A stretch of 64,000 nt of DNA from Synechococcus sp. Tobar12-5m-g (GCF_024345415.1 NZ_JAGQBB010000009.1:53135-117134); one strand, 5' to 3'; counted from the stretch's first letter, positions 46,201-54,409 are shown. Numbers and translations: made by a program. Notes: generated by a model not told the origin, from the letters alone.

Positions 46201-49139
46201 CAGGGGGCCGGCCTGGCCTGGAGCGGCTGGCGCTTCCGCCCGCCGAGCAGGCTGAGGGCCACTTCCTCCTCGGTGGGATAGGGAATGGGGCCGGCGTCAT
46301 AGACCACCGGTGCCATGGCGGAGCGCAGCGTGGCCATGGTGTTCACCGCCCTCAGCCTGGCCGGCTCGGTGCTGCCCGTGGCGAGCAGATCGAGGATCGC
46401 GGGGAAGTGCGCCGCACTGTTACAGAGGGCGGCATGCTCCTCGGGCATGGCATAGAAACTGCCGATGCCGGGGATGGGGCCGGAGGCCCAGGTCACCGCG
46501 CCATCGCCCGCCGGAGTCCCGAGCATTTTCAAGCGATCGTTCTGCTCCAGGAGGCCGCAGGGGGTCATGCTGGCCTGGCCGTAGACGTAGATCACCTTCT
46601 GCTTGTGCTGTTCGGGCAGCTCGGGGCTCTCCTGATCCCACAACCAGCGGGCCTGGGCGAGAACGTCCTTGCTGGGAGTGGCGGCCGTGCCGTCTCCGGT
46701 CCAGCGGTCCCGGTTGCGCTGCTTCAGCTCCTCCCACACCCCCTCCTGGAAGTAGTCGTCACGCTGCTGGACATCTCCGGCTTCCTTGAAGCCGGGCTTG
46801 GGCAGAAGCTGAAGCATGCCGGGGAAGCCGGCCACGATGGTGAGGATCTGCTGCATCGAGTGCGTGCTGTCGAGGCGCGCCAACTTGCGGATCAGGTCTG
46901 ACTTACCCAGCAGGGTCTCCACCATCTGGTGCGATCCCTGGTTCGGCGTGCCGAGCATCACGAAGCGGGCGCCACTGCGGCCCATCAGCTCGTTCCAGAG
47001 TGGTTCATGTGTTTTCACCAGGGCGCGCACCAACAGCCCCCCCATGCCGTGGGCCAGGAGGCGCACCGGTTGGCCGGAAGCCGCCGTTTCCTGCAGCAGA
47101 GCCTTCAGGCAGGTCGCCAGTTCGACGGCCGTTTCCTGCAGAGGTCGGCGCCAGTCGTAGGCGAAGCGCACGACTCGATGGCTGCCGATCAGCGACTTGC
47201 AGAGTTCGCCGTAGAACAGGGCAAACAGTTTCTCCGCCTTGATGGACCGATTGGCTGCGTCGCCGTAGGCGATCTTCTCCAGCCCGCCGAGGGCCAGGGT
47301 GCCGGGATCGAACCAGAGGCGATCGCGGGCTGCCTCGTTCCAGAGGTGGGAGGCCATGCAGTCGGGCAACACCACGACCACCGGCAGGGTCCGCTCGGTG
47401 GTCGCATCGATCCCTGTGGAGCTTCGCAGAGACCGCTCGTCGGCACGATCGGTGTCGAGGCTGCCCTCATCGATCAGGCCGGAGAGGGGATGGAACCCGG
47501 CGATGCTGGTGGGGCTCGTTTCGGTGAGCCAGCGACGCAGGGCACCACGGGAGGAGGCATTGGCGAAGTAGTTGAAGTGGCTGACCCGGGGGCCCTGCTC
47601 GAAGAGCTGATGGGCGTGGCCGGGTCGGGCGATGCCCGCCCCCATCGAATCGGTGTCCACGACGAGGTCGTTGTTCACCCCTTCGAAGAAGACGAAGTCG
47701 GTGAACAGCACCCCCAGGCGCTTGAGCAGGTGCCCGCCTTCGATGTCGCCGGCGATCACGGCGAGCTGAAGCCCCGGGGCGGGCGTTGCCCTGGCCAGGA
47801 AACGCCCCAGCGGTGCTTCCGGCAGCATGGCCTCGATGCCGGGAACCAGCCGCGGATCGGTGCGATGCCGGGCGATCTCCAGCACCACCCGCTTCACGCA
47901 GGAATAGATCGGGTTGCCCGCCAGGTAGGGCACAGTGCCCAGCAGGGTGAGCAGGGCGGAAAGGAAGGCATCAAAGTTGCCGCTGACCAGCAGGGTGCCG
48001 CGGGCGGGCGCCGCCACCCGCACGTAGCGCTCGATCCGGAAGCCGTGCTCCCGCCCCAGCACGGTGCGCAGGTCCCGCAGCCGTTCGCGTTGCTCGGCGT
48101 AAGCCCGCTCGCCCTCCCGCTCGAGGCTCTCGCGGCGGCCGGGATCGTCAGCAGCGAAGGGCGCTGAACCAGGGCGGAACGCTTCGATGAGGTCGTCATC
48201 CACATGCCGCAGGCAGAGGAGATCGCCCACCAGCCCGCCCCGGGAGTGGGTGACCAGATGGATCCGGGCCCCGGCCGGGAGGATCCGGGCCAGGGCCAGG
48301 GCGTTGTCGATGGGGCTTTCGGAGAAGGTGTGGTGCTCGAAGGTGTAGATGCGTTCCCCATAGGTCGCCCGGAGCGCGCGCCAATCCTCCTCACTCGTCT
48401 CCTGCAGATCCCCGAACGAACCGGCGCCGTTGGATCCGGTGCCATGGATGAACACGAGCAGCGGGCCTTGCAGGGCCTCCTGGGCCAGCTTCGGATCCGC
48501 CTCGCCGAAGACTTCCGAGGGATCCCGGGAGCGGCCGGACCAGCGGTAGAGCCCGGGGCTGACGCGCAGCCGCTGCTCGATCGTCCACATCAGGGCCTTG
48601 GTGCCGAGCCAGGAAACGCCGAGCTCGGCCACCTCGCCCAGCTTTTCCTTCGCCTTCTCCCCCAACCGTTGCTTCGCCCACGCGAGTGCCTTGGCCCTGG
48701 CCTCCTCGATGATGGCGTCGCTGCCGAGATCGAGGCTGAACAACCGGGTGATCAGCTGGCCGGCGCTGCTGCCGCGGGAAGCAGCGCCGGCCAGGCCCCG
48801 ATCCTCCAGATCCTGCAGGGACCCGTCCCCGATCTGCTGCAGGGTGGCTGCCAGGTTGCCGGCTGAGGTGATCACTGTGATGCCCTCCACCATCTCCAGC
48901 ACCACCACCTGATTGGGCGGCAGGTCGAGCGGGTTCAGATCGGTGCCACCGATGTCGCGGGATGGGCCCGAGAGATCGAAGCCTCTCTCGACCTTCAGGA
49001 ATCCGGTGGGGAGGAAAGGATCCTCGCCACGGAGCTCGGTCCCCCGCGTGGCAGGTGCCAGCAGGCGGGGCAGGGGGGGATCCTGGAGGCGGGTGCCAGG
49101 AACGCTGAGGCTGACGGCGTTGCGTTTGGGTTCCGGCAC
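43260..49139 (-). CDS. Giant CHAT-domain protein with two alpha/beta hydrolase domains
   Basis: 1959 residues. Order: N-terminal region; a first hydrolase with Phe-Ile-His-Gly-Thr-Gly-Ser and elbow Thr-His-Ser-Arg-Gly-Gly (about residue 298); a second, lecithin-acyltransferase/PGAP1-like hydrolase with Leu-Pro-Asp and elbow Ala-His-Gly-Met-Gly-Gly, where Gly replaces the expected Ser (about 695); a long middle; then a CHAT caspase-like protease with His in Ala-Ala-His-Gly-Val-Tyr (about 1431) and Cys in Leu-Asn-Cys-Cys-His (about 1476); last a TPR-rich tail. The GTG start lies 15 bp after the upstream caspase gene, so both are one operon. CHAT proteases cleave partner proteins after activation. 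The natural substrate could be a neighbouring effector. Confidence 0.85.
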   Translation of the reverse strand: MPEPKRNAVSLSVPGTRLQDPPLPRLLAPATRGTELRGEDPFLPTGFLKVERGFDLSGPSRDIGGTDLNPLDLPPNQVVVLEMVEGITVITSAGNLAATLQQIGDGSLQDLEDRGLAGAASRGSSAGQLITRLFSLDLGSDAIIEEARAKALAWAKQRLGEKAKEKLGEVAELGVSWLGTKALMWTIEQRLRVSPGLYRWSGRSRDPSEVFGEADPKLAQEALQGPLLVFIHGTGSNGAGSFGDLQETSEEDWRALRATYGERIYTFEHHTFSESPIDNALALARILPAGARIHLVTHSRGGLVGDLLCLRHVDDDLIEAFRPGSAPFAADDPGRRESLEREGERAYAEQRERLRDLRTVLGREHGFRIERYVRVAAPARGTLLVSGNFDAFLSALLTLLGTVPYLAGNPIYSCVKRVVLEIARHRTDPRLVPGIEAMLPEAPLGRFLARATPAPGLQLAVIAGDIEGGHLLKRLGVLFTDFVFFEGVNNDLVVDTDSMGAGIARPGHAHQLFEQGPRVSHFNYFANASSRGALRRWLTETSPTSIAGFHPLSGLIDEGSLDTDRADERSLRSSTGIDATTERTLPVVVVLPDCMASHLWNEAARDRLWFDPGTLALGGLEKIAYGDAANRSIKAEKLFALFYGELCKSLIGSHRVVRFAYDWRRPLQETAVELATCLKALLQETAASGQPVRLLAHGMGGLLVRALVKTHEPLWNELMGRSGARFVMLGTPNQGSHQMVETLLGKSDLIRKLARLDSTHSMQQILTIVAGFPGMLQLLPKPGFKEAGDVQQRDDYFQEGVWEELKQRNRDRWTGDGTAATPSKDVLAQARWLWDQESPELPEQHKQKVIYVYGQASMTPCGLLEQNDRLKMLGTPAGDGAVTWASGPIPGIGSFYAMPEEHAALCNSAAHFPAILDLLATGSTEPARLRAVNTMATLRSAMAPVVYDAGPIPYPTEEEVALSLLGGRKRQPLQARPAPCLQVCCKAMDLRFVTQPVMVGHYLQDAISGPEALIDREIVDRELSMRHRLGLYAGAQGTATVVLLTSNAEERRKGRTRGAVVIGLGSYGELSAVTLTEAVRVGTLRYLLQMVDRQSGDAPEAIEAPLSALLLGYNSTTNISVEDSVAALVRGVLAANHQFSEARPDVPVRITQLEIVELYLDIAATAARALVRVAEQINRDGARYGTRVEADRELRQGKGFSQRLDASQGVAYWPRLEVTDADQREESATTAAKPRRAIAQRLRFAYLGQRARSETTLHQRQPGLVESLVESSIRESTYVEDLSRTLFQLLVPHDFKNQARQMDRMVLVLDGYTANLPWELLLSDDKPLALSTRMVRQLQSPRYRTQVRQTLEKRAYVIGNPSTEGFNKVFADGPTRKAPEALDGLEGATNEAQTVVTVLRQYGYECEEAIGGEKAVDIINKLYRSLYRIVHIAAHGVYDEKTRDGGSRSGVVLSDGLLITAAEIGAMETVPDLVFLNCCHLAKADARPVAFNRLAYSISRELIEMGVRAVVAAGWAVDDGAARVFAEEFYGQILRNRPFGDAVFAARSRTHEEFPSLNTWGAYQAYGDPSFVIDPLRDRADSETVDGWKPVTHEELIQRLRELATKAADGDPPSSQRSRELAGAVELALQSCPDAWKSLPAVRFTLGEVYAELGDAYFDKAREQYLSAIREEDGNGGVPIRAIEQLANLEARTGHATADALLITTALGRLDGLVQLASTTLDRPEQNKGTESPAGNNPERAALLGSAYKRLAAVLAGNLRKDHDKEGGDSHQALERAIDWYAKAGEQPYQRLNRLALEAVRDFGIEAKPASVELARGCVQQARAAWRANPDFWNAVMPADALMTERLVDRSLGSKGRAGETSFTEVQKTYADALAHVPGTPRELDSVVQHLRILQVLFEAQGHLNPRLAGRAKLIAERLGLLAQQTLGPAADQGGAGASAAVTSYGTGGEEDSEIVTIQ

Positions 49140-49154
49140 GGGGTTCCGGCAGCC

Positions 49155-49985
49155 TCAGGCGAGAACGTTGAGCTTCAGCGCACGCCTGGCTCCCATCACC
49201 TGGGGCACCTGGGGGTAGTTGGCCGAAGGCAGGTAGCGACGGATGGCGGCGTGCCAGTCGGCATAGGTGGCGGCGGCGGGAAGAGTCTTGAGGGTTTTCA
49301 GGGCGTAGTAGGTGAAGGCGCCATTGGAGCGATTGTTGAATCTGGCGTCGTAGCTGAACTTGTTGGGGCCTTCCTCGCAACCGGCCATCAGCAGATCGCC
49401 GCCGGGGGTGATCACACCGGCCCAGGGGGAGGTGGTGGTGCTGATGGGGAGGGTGGTGAGGGGGCGGCCACTGGCAGCCCGGGGGAGCTGATCCTCGGGA
49501 ACCCAGGCCCCCATCGGCAGGAAGCGCACCCTGGGAGCATCCGCATCGGGATCGGAAGGAGCATTGCGCAGCACGGTGCCTGAATGGCAGCTGTCGGAGA
49601 TCAGGATCACCCGCACGCCGGTTTTGCGTTGCTGGAAGAGCTGGTGGAGCTCGTCATCGATCAGCGCGTTGCCCTGAAAGATGTCGTAGGGACAGAGGGC
49701 CTCATCGAGGCCATCCGATTCGTCGCCGCTCTTGTCGGGGGCATAGGTGCCGTGCCCCGAAAAGGTGATGGCAACGGTGTCGCCGTTCTGGGCGCTGCTC
49801 ACCAGGCCGGTGATGGCGCTCACCATGGCTGCCTTGGTGGCCTGGGCATCGAGCAGGAGCTTGGTGCTGAAGCCCCTCCCCTGCAGGACGGCAGCCCAGT
49901 CGTTGGCATCGTTGACGCAGCCCTTGAGATCGCTCTGGGTTCCCGGATAGTCGTTGATGCCGATGCAGAGGGCGTTTTTTGCCAT
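49155..49985 (-). CDS. Caspase-like (peptidase C14) protein
   Basis: 276 residues, a stand-alone caspase fold. Met-Ala-Lys-Asn-Ala-Leu-Cys-Ile-Gly-Ile-Asn-Asp-Tyr starts it. The catalytic dyad is His in Thr-Phe-Ser-Gly-His-Gly-Thr (about residue 98) and Cys in Ser-Asp-Ser-Cys-His-Ser-Gly (about 133). The Asp-Glu-rich loop after the His fits metacaspase-type basic substrate choice. ATG at 49985. It heads the operon that continues with the CHAT gene. Confidence 0.88.
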   Translation of the reverse strand: MAKNALCIGINDYPGTQSDLKGCVNDANDWAAVLQGRGFSTKLLLDAQATKAAMVSAITGLVSSAQNGDTVAITFSGHGTYAPDKSGDESDGLDEALCPYDIFQGNALIDDELHQLFQQRKTGVRVILISDSCHSGTVLRNAPSDPDADAPRVRFLPMGAWVPEDQLPRAASGRPLTTLPISTTTSPWAGVITPGGDLLMAGCEEGPNKFSYDARFNNRSNGAFTYYALKTLKTLPAAATYADWHAAIRRYLPSANYPQVPQVMGARRALKLNVLA

Positions 49986-50143
49986 GACTCTTCTCGTGAA
50001 GTGTGAGGATTCCTTCGCCAGGGAGATACTAGACGGGCCGGCTCTGGATCTCCAGGGACCAACTTTCTCCAGGCAGATCGAAAGGCGAGATCTGCTTCAT
50101 CTGTCTCCATCTCTTGAAACATGATGGAAAAATCGAAGCGACT

Positions 50144-50316
50144 TCACGCCAACTGCAGCGAGAGCAACAGCAGTTCTCTCCCCTGCCCTAACTCCCGACT
50201 GATCGTGCCGCAGGTCGGACATTCGCAGCAGCCATCCGCCGCCGTGAAGATTGCCTTGCATTCTGCACAGAAACACTCTGCCGGCACCGGCTCGAAGGGG
50301 AACAGGCGGGTATCGG
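50144..50316 (-). pseudogene. hypA: C-terminal fragment of a HypA-type zinc protein
   Basis: About 56 codons with two zinc-binding Cys pairs (Cys-Ala-Glu-Cys and Cys-Pro-Thr-Cys) and the family's end Gly-Arg-Glu-Leu-Leu-Leu-Leu-Ser-Leu. The N-terminal nickel-binding Met-His start is gone; the frame instead continues from the antitoxin fragment. HypA delivers nickel to hydrogenase, and no other hyp gene is in the window. Confidence 0.6.
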
Positions 50317-50329
50317 GGTCCACCCCGGC

Positions 50330-50431
50330 CAGGCTGCCGACGCGCAGGGTGGCCACGATGGCGTCGGCAGGCACCGCCAGGTCCGGCAGTCGTGCCTGGG
50401 TGGCAAAACGCTTGAGCCGCTCCGGTTGCTT
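50330..50431 (-). pseudogene. Antitoxin remnant duplicated from the 37641 locus
   Basis: In frame with the HypA fragment, about 34 codons contain Glu-Arg-Leu-Lys-Arg-Phe-Ala-Thr-Gln-Ala joined directly to Leu-Pro-Asp-Leu-Ala-Val-Pro-Ala-Asp-Ala-Ile-Val. These are two separate parts of the antitoxin at 37641-37862 with the middle deleted. The sequence upstream of the TIR start is also shared with the 37.9 kb locus. Confidence 0.6.
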
Positions 50432-50541
50432 GCTTTCTGGTGGAAGCTCACCGCTGGAGGCAGCTTTCCTCCTTGCCTGGTGCCCTACCCTCGCCACGTG
50501 AATACAGCCGCACCGGAACGGCCCCCGCCTGGCGGCATGCG

Positions 50542-52062
50542 ATGAGCTCACCCCCCGAACGCGATCAGCTGTTCATCAGCTATAGCCATGTCGATCGGGG
50601 GTGGGTGGAGCGGTTGCAGACGATGATTCGGCCGCTGGTGCGCAGCCTTGGCCTTCGTCTTTGGGACGACTCCCAGATCCAACCAGGTGACAAGTGGAGG
50701 GAAGAGATCGAAACGGCGCTTGCTGCGGCGAAGGTGGCGCTGCTGCTGGTGAGCTCTGATTTTCTGGCCTCCGAGTTTGTGACCAACTCGGAATTGCCGC
50801 AGCTGCTGACGGCGGCAGAGGAGGAAGGTCTGCGCATCCTCTGGGTGCCCCTGCGGCCCAGCCTTGTCAGGGTTACATTGATCAATGCGTATCAGGCTCT
50901 ACTGGATCCGAGCCGGCCCCTGGCGCGGATGGATCCTGTGGAACAGGAGGAGGCGCTGGTGGAGATCGCCCTGGCTATCCAGGAGGCGCTCGCACCCCGC
51001 CAGGATTCGCCACCTGCAGCAGCGAAAACACAGGGCGACAGTGCCGGAAGACCTCGGCAGGCTGCTGCCCCCAGGAGCGGGTCATCGGTTCTTCCCGGCG
51101 CTGATCGGCAGGCCGTTGCAGCGGCCCGCTCAGGGGCGGCCCAGCCCGAGATGGCCCAGCCAGAGGCGTCCGAGCCATCTGCCGCCCCCCTTCCCCTGCA
51201 GCGCTTCTCCACCACCACCTGCCTGTTGCGCCAGGAAGGCGGCCGCTGGCGCACGGAGCGCCGGCCTCTTTCTGTGGAGGGCTACCAGGAGCAACTGGGC
51301 GAAGGCGTTGCCCTCTCGATGGTGAAGATCCCGGCCGGCACGTTCCTGATGGGCTCCCCCGAGAAAGAGCCAGATCGTTTTGCCGATGAAGGCCCTCAGC
51401 ATGAGGTGACTCTGGGAGCCTTCTTCCTGGGGCAAACACCTATCACCCAGGCCCTGTGGCGGGCAGTGGCGGGTTGGCAGCAGGTGGAGCGCGACCTGAA
51501 ACCTGATCCCTCCCACTTCAAGGGAGCGAACAGGCCGGTGGAGCAGGTGGGGTGGTTTGATGCGATCGAGTTCTGCCGCCGCCTGAGCCAGAGCACGGGC
51601 AAGCGCTATGGCCTGCCGAGCGAGGCCCAGTGGGAATTCGCCTGCCGCGCCGGCAGCACCACCCCCTTTCACTTCGGGGAAACCATCACGCCGGAGCTGG
51701 CCAACTACGACGGCAATTTCACCTACGGCGATGGCCCAAAGGGCACCTACCGGGAGGAGACCACGGCTGTGGCCAGCTTCCCGGCCAATGCCTGGGGCCT
51801 CCATGACCTGCACGGCAATGTGTGGGAGTGGTGCGAAGACCACTGGCATGGCAGCTACGACTTCGCCCCTGGGGATGATCAACCCTGGCTGATTCCAGCC
51901 GCCGGCGCTGAAGAACATCGGCTGCTGCGCGGCGGCTCCTGGTTCATCTTCCCCGGGAGGTGCCGCTCGGCCTGCCGCATCCACGGCGGGCCCGGCGACG
52001 CCAGCTACGGCGTCGGTTTCCGTGTGGTCTGCCTCCCCCAGGGCCCTTCCCTCAACCCTTAA
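50542..52062 (+). CDS. TIR - FGE-like protein, DGR target 3
   Basis: 506 residues from the ATG at 50542 (MSSPPERDQLFISYSHVDRG); an upstream in-frame ATG would add unrelated sequence. The TIR domain (1-145) is close to that of target 2, with Leu-Trp-Asp-Asp-Ser-Gln and Ser-Ser-Asp-Phe-Leu-Ala-Ser-Glu-Phe. A longer Ala/Pro/Gln-rich linker (about 155-220) follows, then the FGE-like fold (LPSEAQWEFACRAGS, HGNVWEWCEDHW). Residues 461-500 are the variable repeat. Targets 2 and 3 are recent duplicates by their flanks but carry different variable repeats. Confidence 0.9.
   Translation: MSSPPERDQLFISYSHVDRGWVERLQTMIRPLVRSLGLRLWDDSQIQPGDKWREEIETALAAAKVALLLVSSDFLASEFVTNSELPQLLTAAEEEGLRILWVPLRPSLVRVTLINAYQALLDPSRPLARMDPVEQEEALVEIALAIQEALAPRQDSPPAAAKTQGDSAGRPRQAAAPRSGSSVLPGADRQAVAAARSGAAQPEMAQPEASEPSAAPLPLQRFSTTTCLLRQEGGRWRTERRPLSVEGYQEQLGEGVALSMVKIPAGTFLMGSPEKEPDRFADEGPQHEVTLGAFFLGQTPITQALWRAVAGWQQVERDLKPDPSHFKGANRPVEQVGWFDAIEFCRRLSQSTGKRYGLPSEAQWEFACRAGSTTPFHFGETITPELANYDGNFTYGDGPKGTYREETTAVASFPANAWGLHDLHGNVWEWCEDHWHGSYDFAPGDDQPWLIPAAGAEEHRLLRGGSWFIFPGRCRSACRIHGGPGDASYGVGFRVVCLPQGPSLNP
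51922..52041 (+). repeat. DGR variable repeat VR3
   Basis: 120 bp, ungapped. 17 differences from the template by hand count, all at template adenines. It includes TAC to TGC, giving an extra Cys in the variable surface. Confidence 0.95.
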
Positions 52063-52135
52063 ACCCTCAATCCCTCAACACTCGGCTGTTGCTTAACCCT
52101 GGCTGTTGGCTGTTGCGGCTGGCGCCGCAGGCGCC
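52042..52135 (+). repeat. Conserved block 3' of VR3 with GGCGCC hairpin
   Basis: Same tail codons, same ATCCCTCAACACTCGGCTGT block, and hairpin GGCGCCGCAGGCGCC at 52121-52135. Confidence 0.8.
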
Positions 52136-52208
52136 GGCGATTGTTTGCCTCTTGCCCTGCTTACCCTGAACCCCCTTACCCTGGGTCCGCTCCTGCCGCA
52201 GGGCTCCT

Positions 52209-52274
52209 ATGCGCACCCTCACCAAGGCCCCGTTCGCCGAGGTGTGTGCGGCCAACCCGGAGGCGGCGCCATGA
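52209..52274 (+). pseudogene. Uma2-family N-terminal scrap
   Basis: 22 codons, MRTLTKAPFAEVCAANPEAA, close to the start of the Uma2 remnant behind VR1. It ends at a TGA that overlaps the SLATT gene start. This is further evidence that the DNA behind targets 1 and 3 has a shared origin. Confidence 0.5.
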
Positions 52275-52924
52275 CCACGCTCAGCCAGCAACCAGCTCGG
52301 CCCGCATCAGCAGAGCCCAACCTGCGGCCGAGGGGATTTCCAACAACCCTGGACTGGAGCCCCGCCAGCCAACAGGAATCATTGGAGAAGCTCTATGGGT
52401 TCGTGGTGGGCGAATGTGCGGCCTCCATCGACTGGTACTACCGCAAAAAGGGGAGCAAAAGTCTGTTGGGGTTTCTGCTTCGCCTCGGGGCCATTCTCGC
52501 CGTGGGTGTGGCAGGGTTGATTCCGCTGATCGGCGAACTGTTCAAGCGCAGCAATGGCAATCCCGGTATCTCCCCCGCCTGGGCCACAGTGGCGTTGGCC
52601 TTGGCGGGGTTGCTGATTGCCATTGATCGTTTTGGCGGCTACACGAGTGGTTGGATTCGCTACATCCGCACCGCTCAGACGCTGACCAGCATGCAAGGCG
52701 AGTTTCTACTGGATTGGGAAGAACATCGCCGCACCAGCCTTGGAGCGTCTTCTGGTTCTGATCACACCAAGGAAGGCATCGGTCTGTGCAGAACGTTCTT
52801 GCGCGCGGTCTATGGGCAGGTGCGGCTTGAGACCGATCTCTGGGCGAAAGACTTTCAGCAGGCCCTGCAGACGGTGAACCGGCATGCCGAGTCGCAATCC
52901 CGCGGTGACAACGGTGGGGAGTGA
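52271..52924 (+). CDS. SLATT-type two-helix membrane effector
   Basis: 217 residues. An N-terminal soluble stretch is followed by two transmembrane helices (about 66-86, Gly-Ala-Ile-Leu-Ala-Val-Gly-Val-Ala, and about 102-118, Ala-Leu-Ala-Leu-Ala-Gly-Leu). The post-helix motif Arg-Tyr-Ile-Arg-Thr-Ala-Gln-Thr-Leu and Trp-Glu-Glu-His-Arg then begins a long helix. This layout matches SLATT proteins, predicted pore-forming effectors in nucleotide-triggered bacterial conflict systems. The FGE-receiver gene begins before its stop, so the two products probably act together. Confidence 0.75.
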   Translation: MTTLSQQPARPASAEPNLRPRGFPTTLDWSPASQQESLEKLYGFVVGECAASIDWYYRKKGSKSLLGFLLRLGAILAVGVAGLIPLIGELFKRSNGNPGISPAWATVALALAGLLIAIDRFGGYTSGWIRYIRTAQTLTSMQGEFLLDWEEHRRTSLGASSGSDHTKEGIGLCRTFLRAVYGQVRLETDLWAKDFQQALQTVNRHAESQSRGDNGGE

Positions 52925-54233
52925 TGTGTCAAGCCTGACGTTGAGGCTTCTGCGCTGGAGCGGCCGCACCCAGGTGTTCGTCGAGGAGCTGGGCGATGGT
53001 GCGCGGCTGATCATGAACAGGATTCCGGCAGGCACCTTCCAGATGGGTTCACCGGAGCAAGAGCGGGGGCGCATCGCTAACGAGGGCCCGGTGCATGAGG
53101 TAAGGGTGGCTGAATTCCTGATCGGCCAAACACCAATCACCCAGGCCCAGTGGCGGGTGGTGGCGGGTTGGCAGGAGCGACCGGGCGAATGCTGGGGCCG
53201 GGAGCTGAACCCCGAACCTGCCAAGTTCCAGGGCGAGGAGGCCCGCCTGCTGTCAGGGGAGATGAACACCAACGAGCGGCCGGTAGAGCGGGTGAGTTGG
53301 TTGGATGCGACGGAGTTTTGCTCTCGGCTGAGCCAGCGCACGAAGCGCAATTACACGCTGCCGAGTGAGGAGCAGTGGGAATATGCATGCCGGGCGGGGA
53401 CGAGTACGGCGTATTATTTTGGACCCATTATCTGTTCAGATCTAGCCAACTTCAAGGGGGAGAAGATAGCTAATGAAGATTCACTAGATTCCTCTGATCC
53501 ACAGCCACTCGAGAGGGAACAGACCACGCCGGTCGGGATGTTCCCCGCCAATGCCTGGGGACTCCATGACATGCACGGCAACGTGCTGGAGTGGTGTTTG
53601 GATGCCGTTCGCAGCAGTTACGAGGACGGGCCATACGATGGGAGTGCCTTGGTGGATTCGCAGGCACTTAAGGAACAACAGAGAATTACTCGTGGCGGAT
53701 CCTGGAGCATGCCACCAAAATTCTGCCGCTCGGCCTTCCGATCGCCTTTCCGATCACCCTCCAAGACGAATGTTACGGAAGGCCCCTTCGACGATGTCGG
53801 CTTTCGTGTGGTCTGCTTGCCGAAAAGTGTGTCTGGAAAGAAGTCTAATCCTCAAGAGCTTGATCGCGGATTCGATGCAACCGTTCTTTGGGTGGATGAC
53901 AATCATGACAACAACCGGAGTGAACGTTCCGAGCTGGAGAAGCTTGGCATCAAGGTTCTCCAGGCAGGTTCAACGGAGGAGGCCCTTGCGGTTCTTTTAG
54001 ACCAGCCTATTGATGCGATTATTTCTGATATGTTGCGCCATGGGCGGCCCCGCGCCGGATTGGAGTTGCTCCAGGAGATCAAGGCCCGTGGCCGATCCAT
54101 CCCGGTTGTCTTCTATGTGGGAGTGAAGCGACCCGAGCTTGAGGCCGAGGCTATGGAGCTGGGTGCTGCAGCCGTGATCAATCAGCGTGATCAACTTTAC
54201 GTTGCAGTAAAGTCTATTCTGTCAAGGAGATGA
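52884..54233 (+). CDS. FGE-like domain fused to a receiver-type domain, not a DGR target
   Basis: 449 residues if the ATG at 52884 is used (41-bp overlap with SLATT); GTG at 52926 is an alternative. FGE-like part about 40-315 (IPAGTFQMGSP, LPSEEQWEYACRAGT, HGNVLEWCLDAV, then RGGSWSMPPKFCRSAFR). A response-regulator-like domain follows at about 330-449, with an acidic pair (Val-Asp-Asp) and a phosphoacceptor-like Asp in Ile-Ile-Ser-Asp-Met. The conserved C-terminal Lys is not evident, so phosphorylation may be lost. The FGE end is not close to the template at DNA level and carries insertions, so it is outside the active DGR set. It may be a constant partner of the SLATT protein. Confidence 0.82.
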   Translation: MPSRNPAVTTVGSDVSSLTLRLLRWSGRTQVFVEELGDGARLIMNRIPAGTFQMGSPEQERGRIANEGPVHEVRVAEFLIGQTPITQAQWRVVAGWQERPGECWGRELNPEPAKFQGEEARLLSGEMNTNERPVERVSWLDATEFCSRLSQRTKRNYTLPSEEQWEYACRAGTSTAYYFGPIICSDLANFKGEKIANEDSLDSSDPQPLEREQTTPVGMFPANAWGLHDMHGNVLEWCLDAVRSSYEDGPYDGSALVDSQALKEQQRITRGGSWSMPPKFCRSAFRSPFRSPSKTNVTEGPFDDVGFRVVCLPKSVSGKKSNPQELDRGFDATVLWVDDNHDNNRSERSELEKLGIKVLQAGSTEEALAVLLDQPIDAIISDMLRHGRPRAGLELLQEIKARGRSIPVVFYVGVKRPELEAEAMELGAAAVINQRDQLYVAVKSILSRR

Positions 54234-54409
54234 TTAACTAGATCTCCTTTTCATTGGCATGGAAGCCAGCTCAGGTGTGCATGCAAGATGGGCAGGCAGC
54301 TCCTAGACATTAAAGTGAGGATTAAACCGTTGTTGACGGGCAGGCATCACCAGTTCCTCCGCCTTTGACTCTGCGCTCACTGCTGAGCTGGTCAGCCTGC
54401 GCCTAGGGC

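Noticed and set aside
44700..46901. 733-codon open frame opposite the CHAT gene
   Set aside because: Antisense shadow with Gly/His/Gln bias and no domain.
53690..53830. A sixth variable repeat in the FGE-receiver gene
   Set aside because: Protein motifs match but the DNA does not follow the template at non-adenine positions (ATTACTCGTGGC against CTGCTGCGCGGC) and there are insertions, so it is not a VR.
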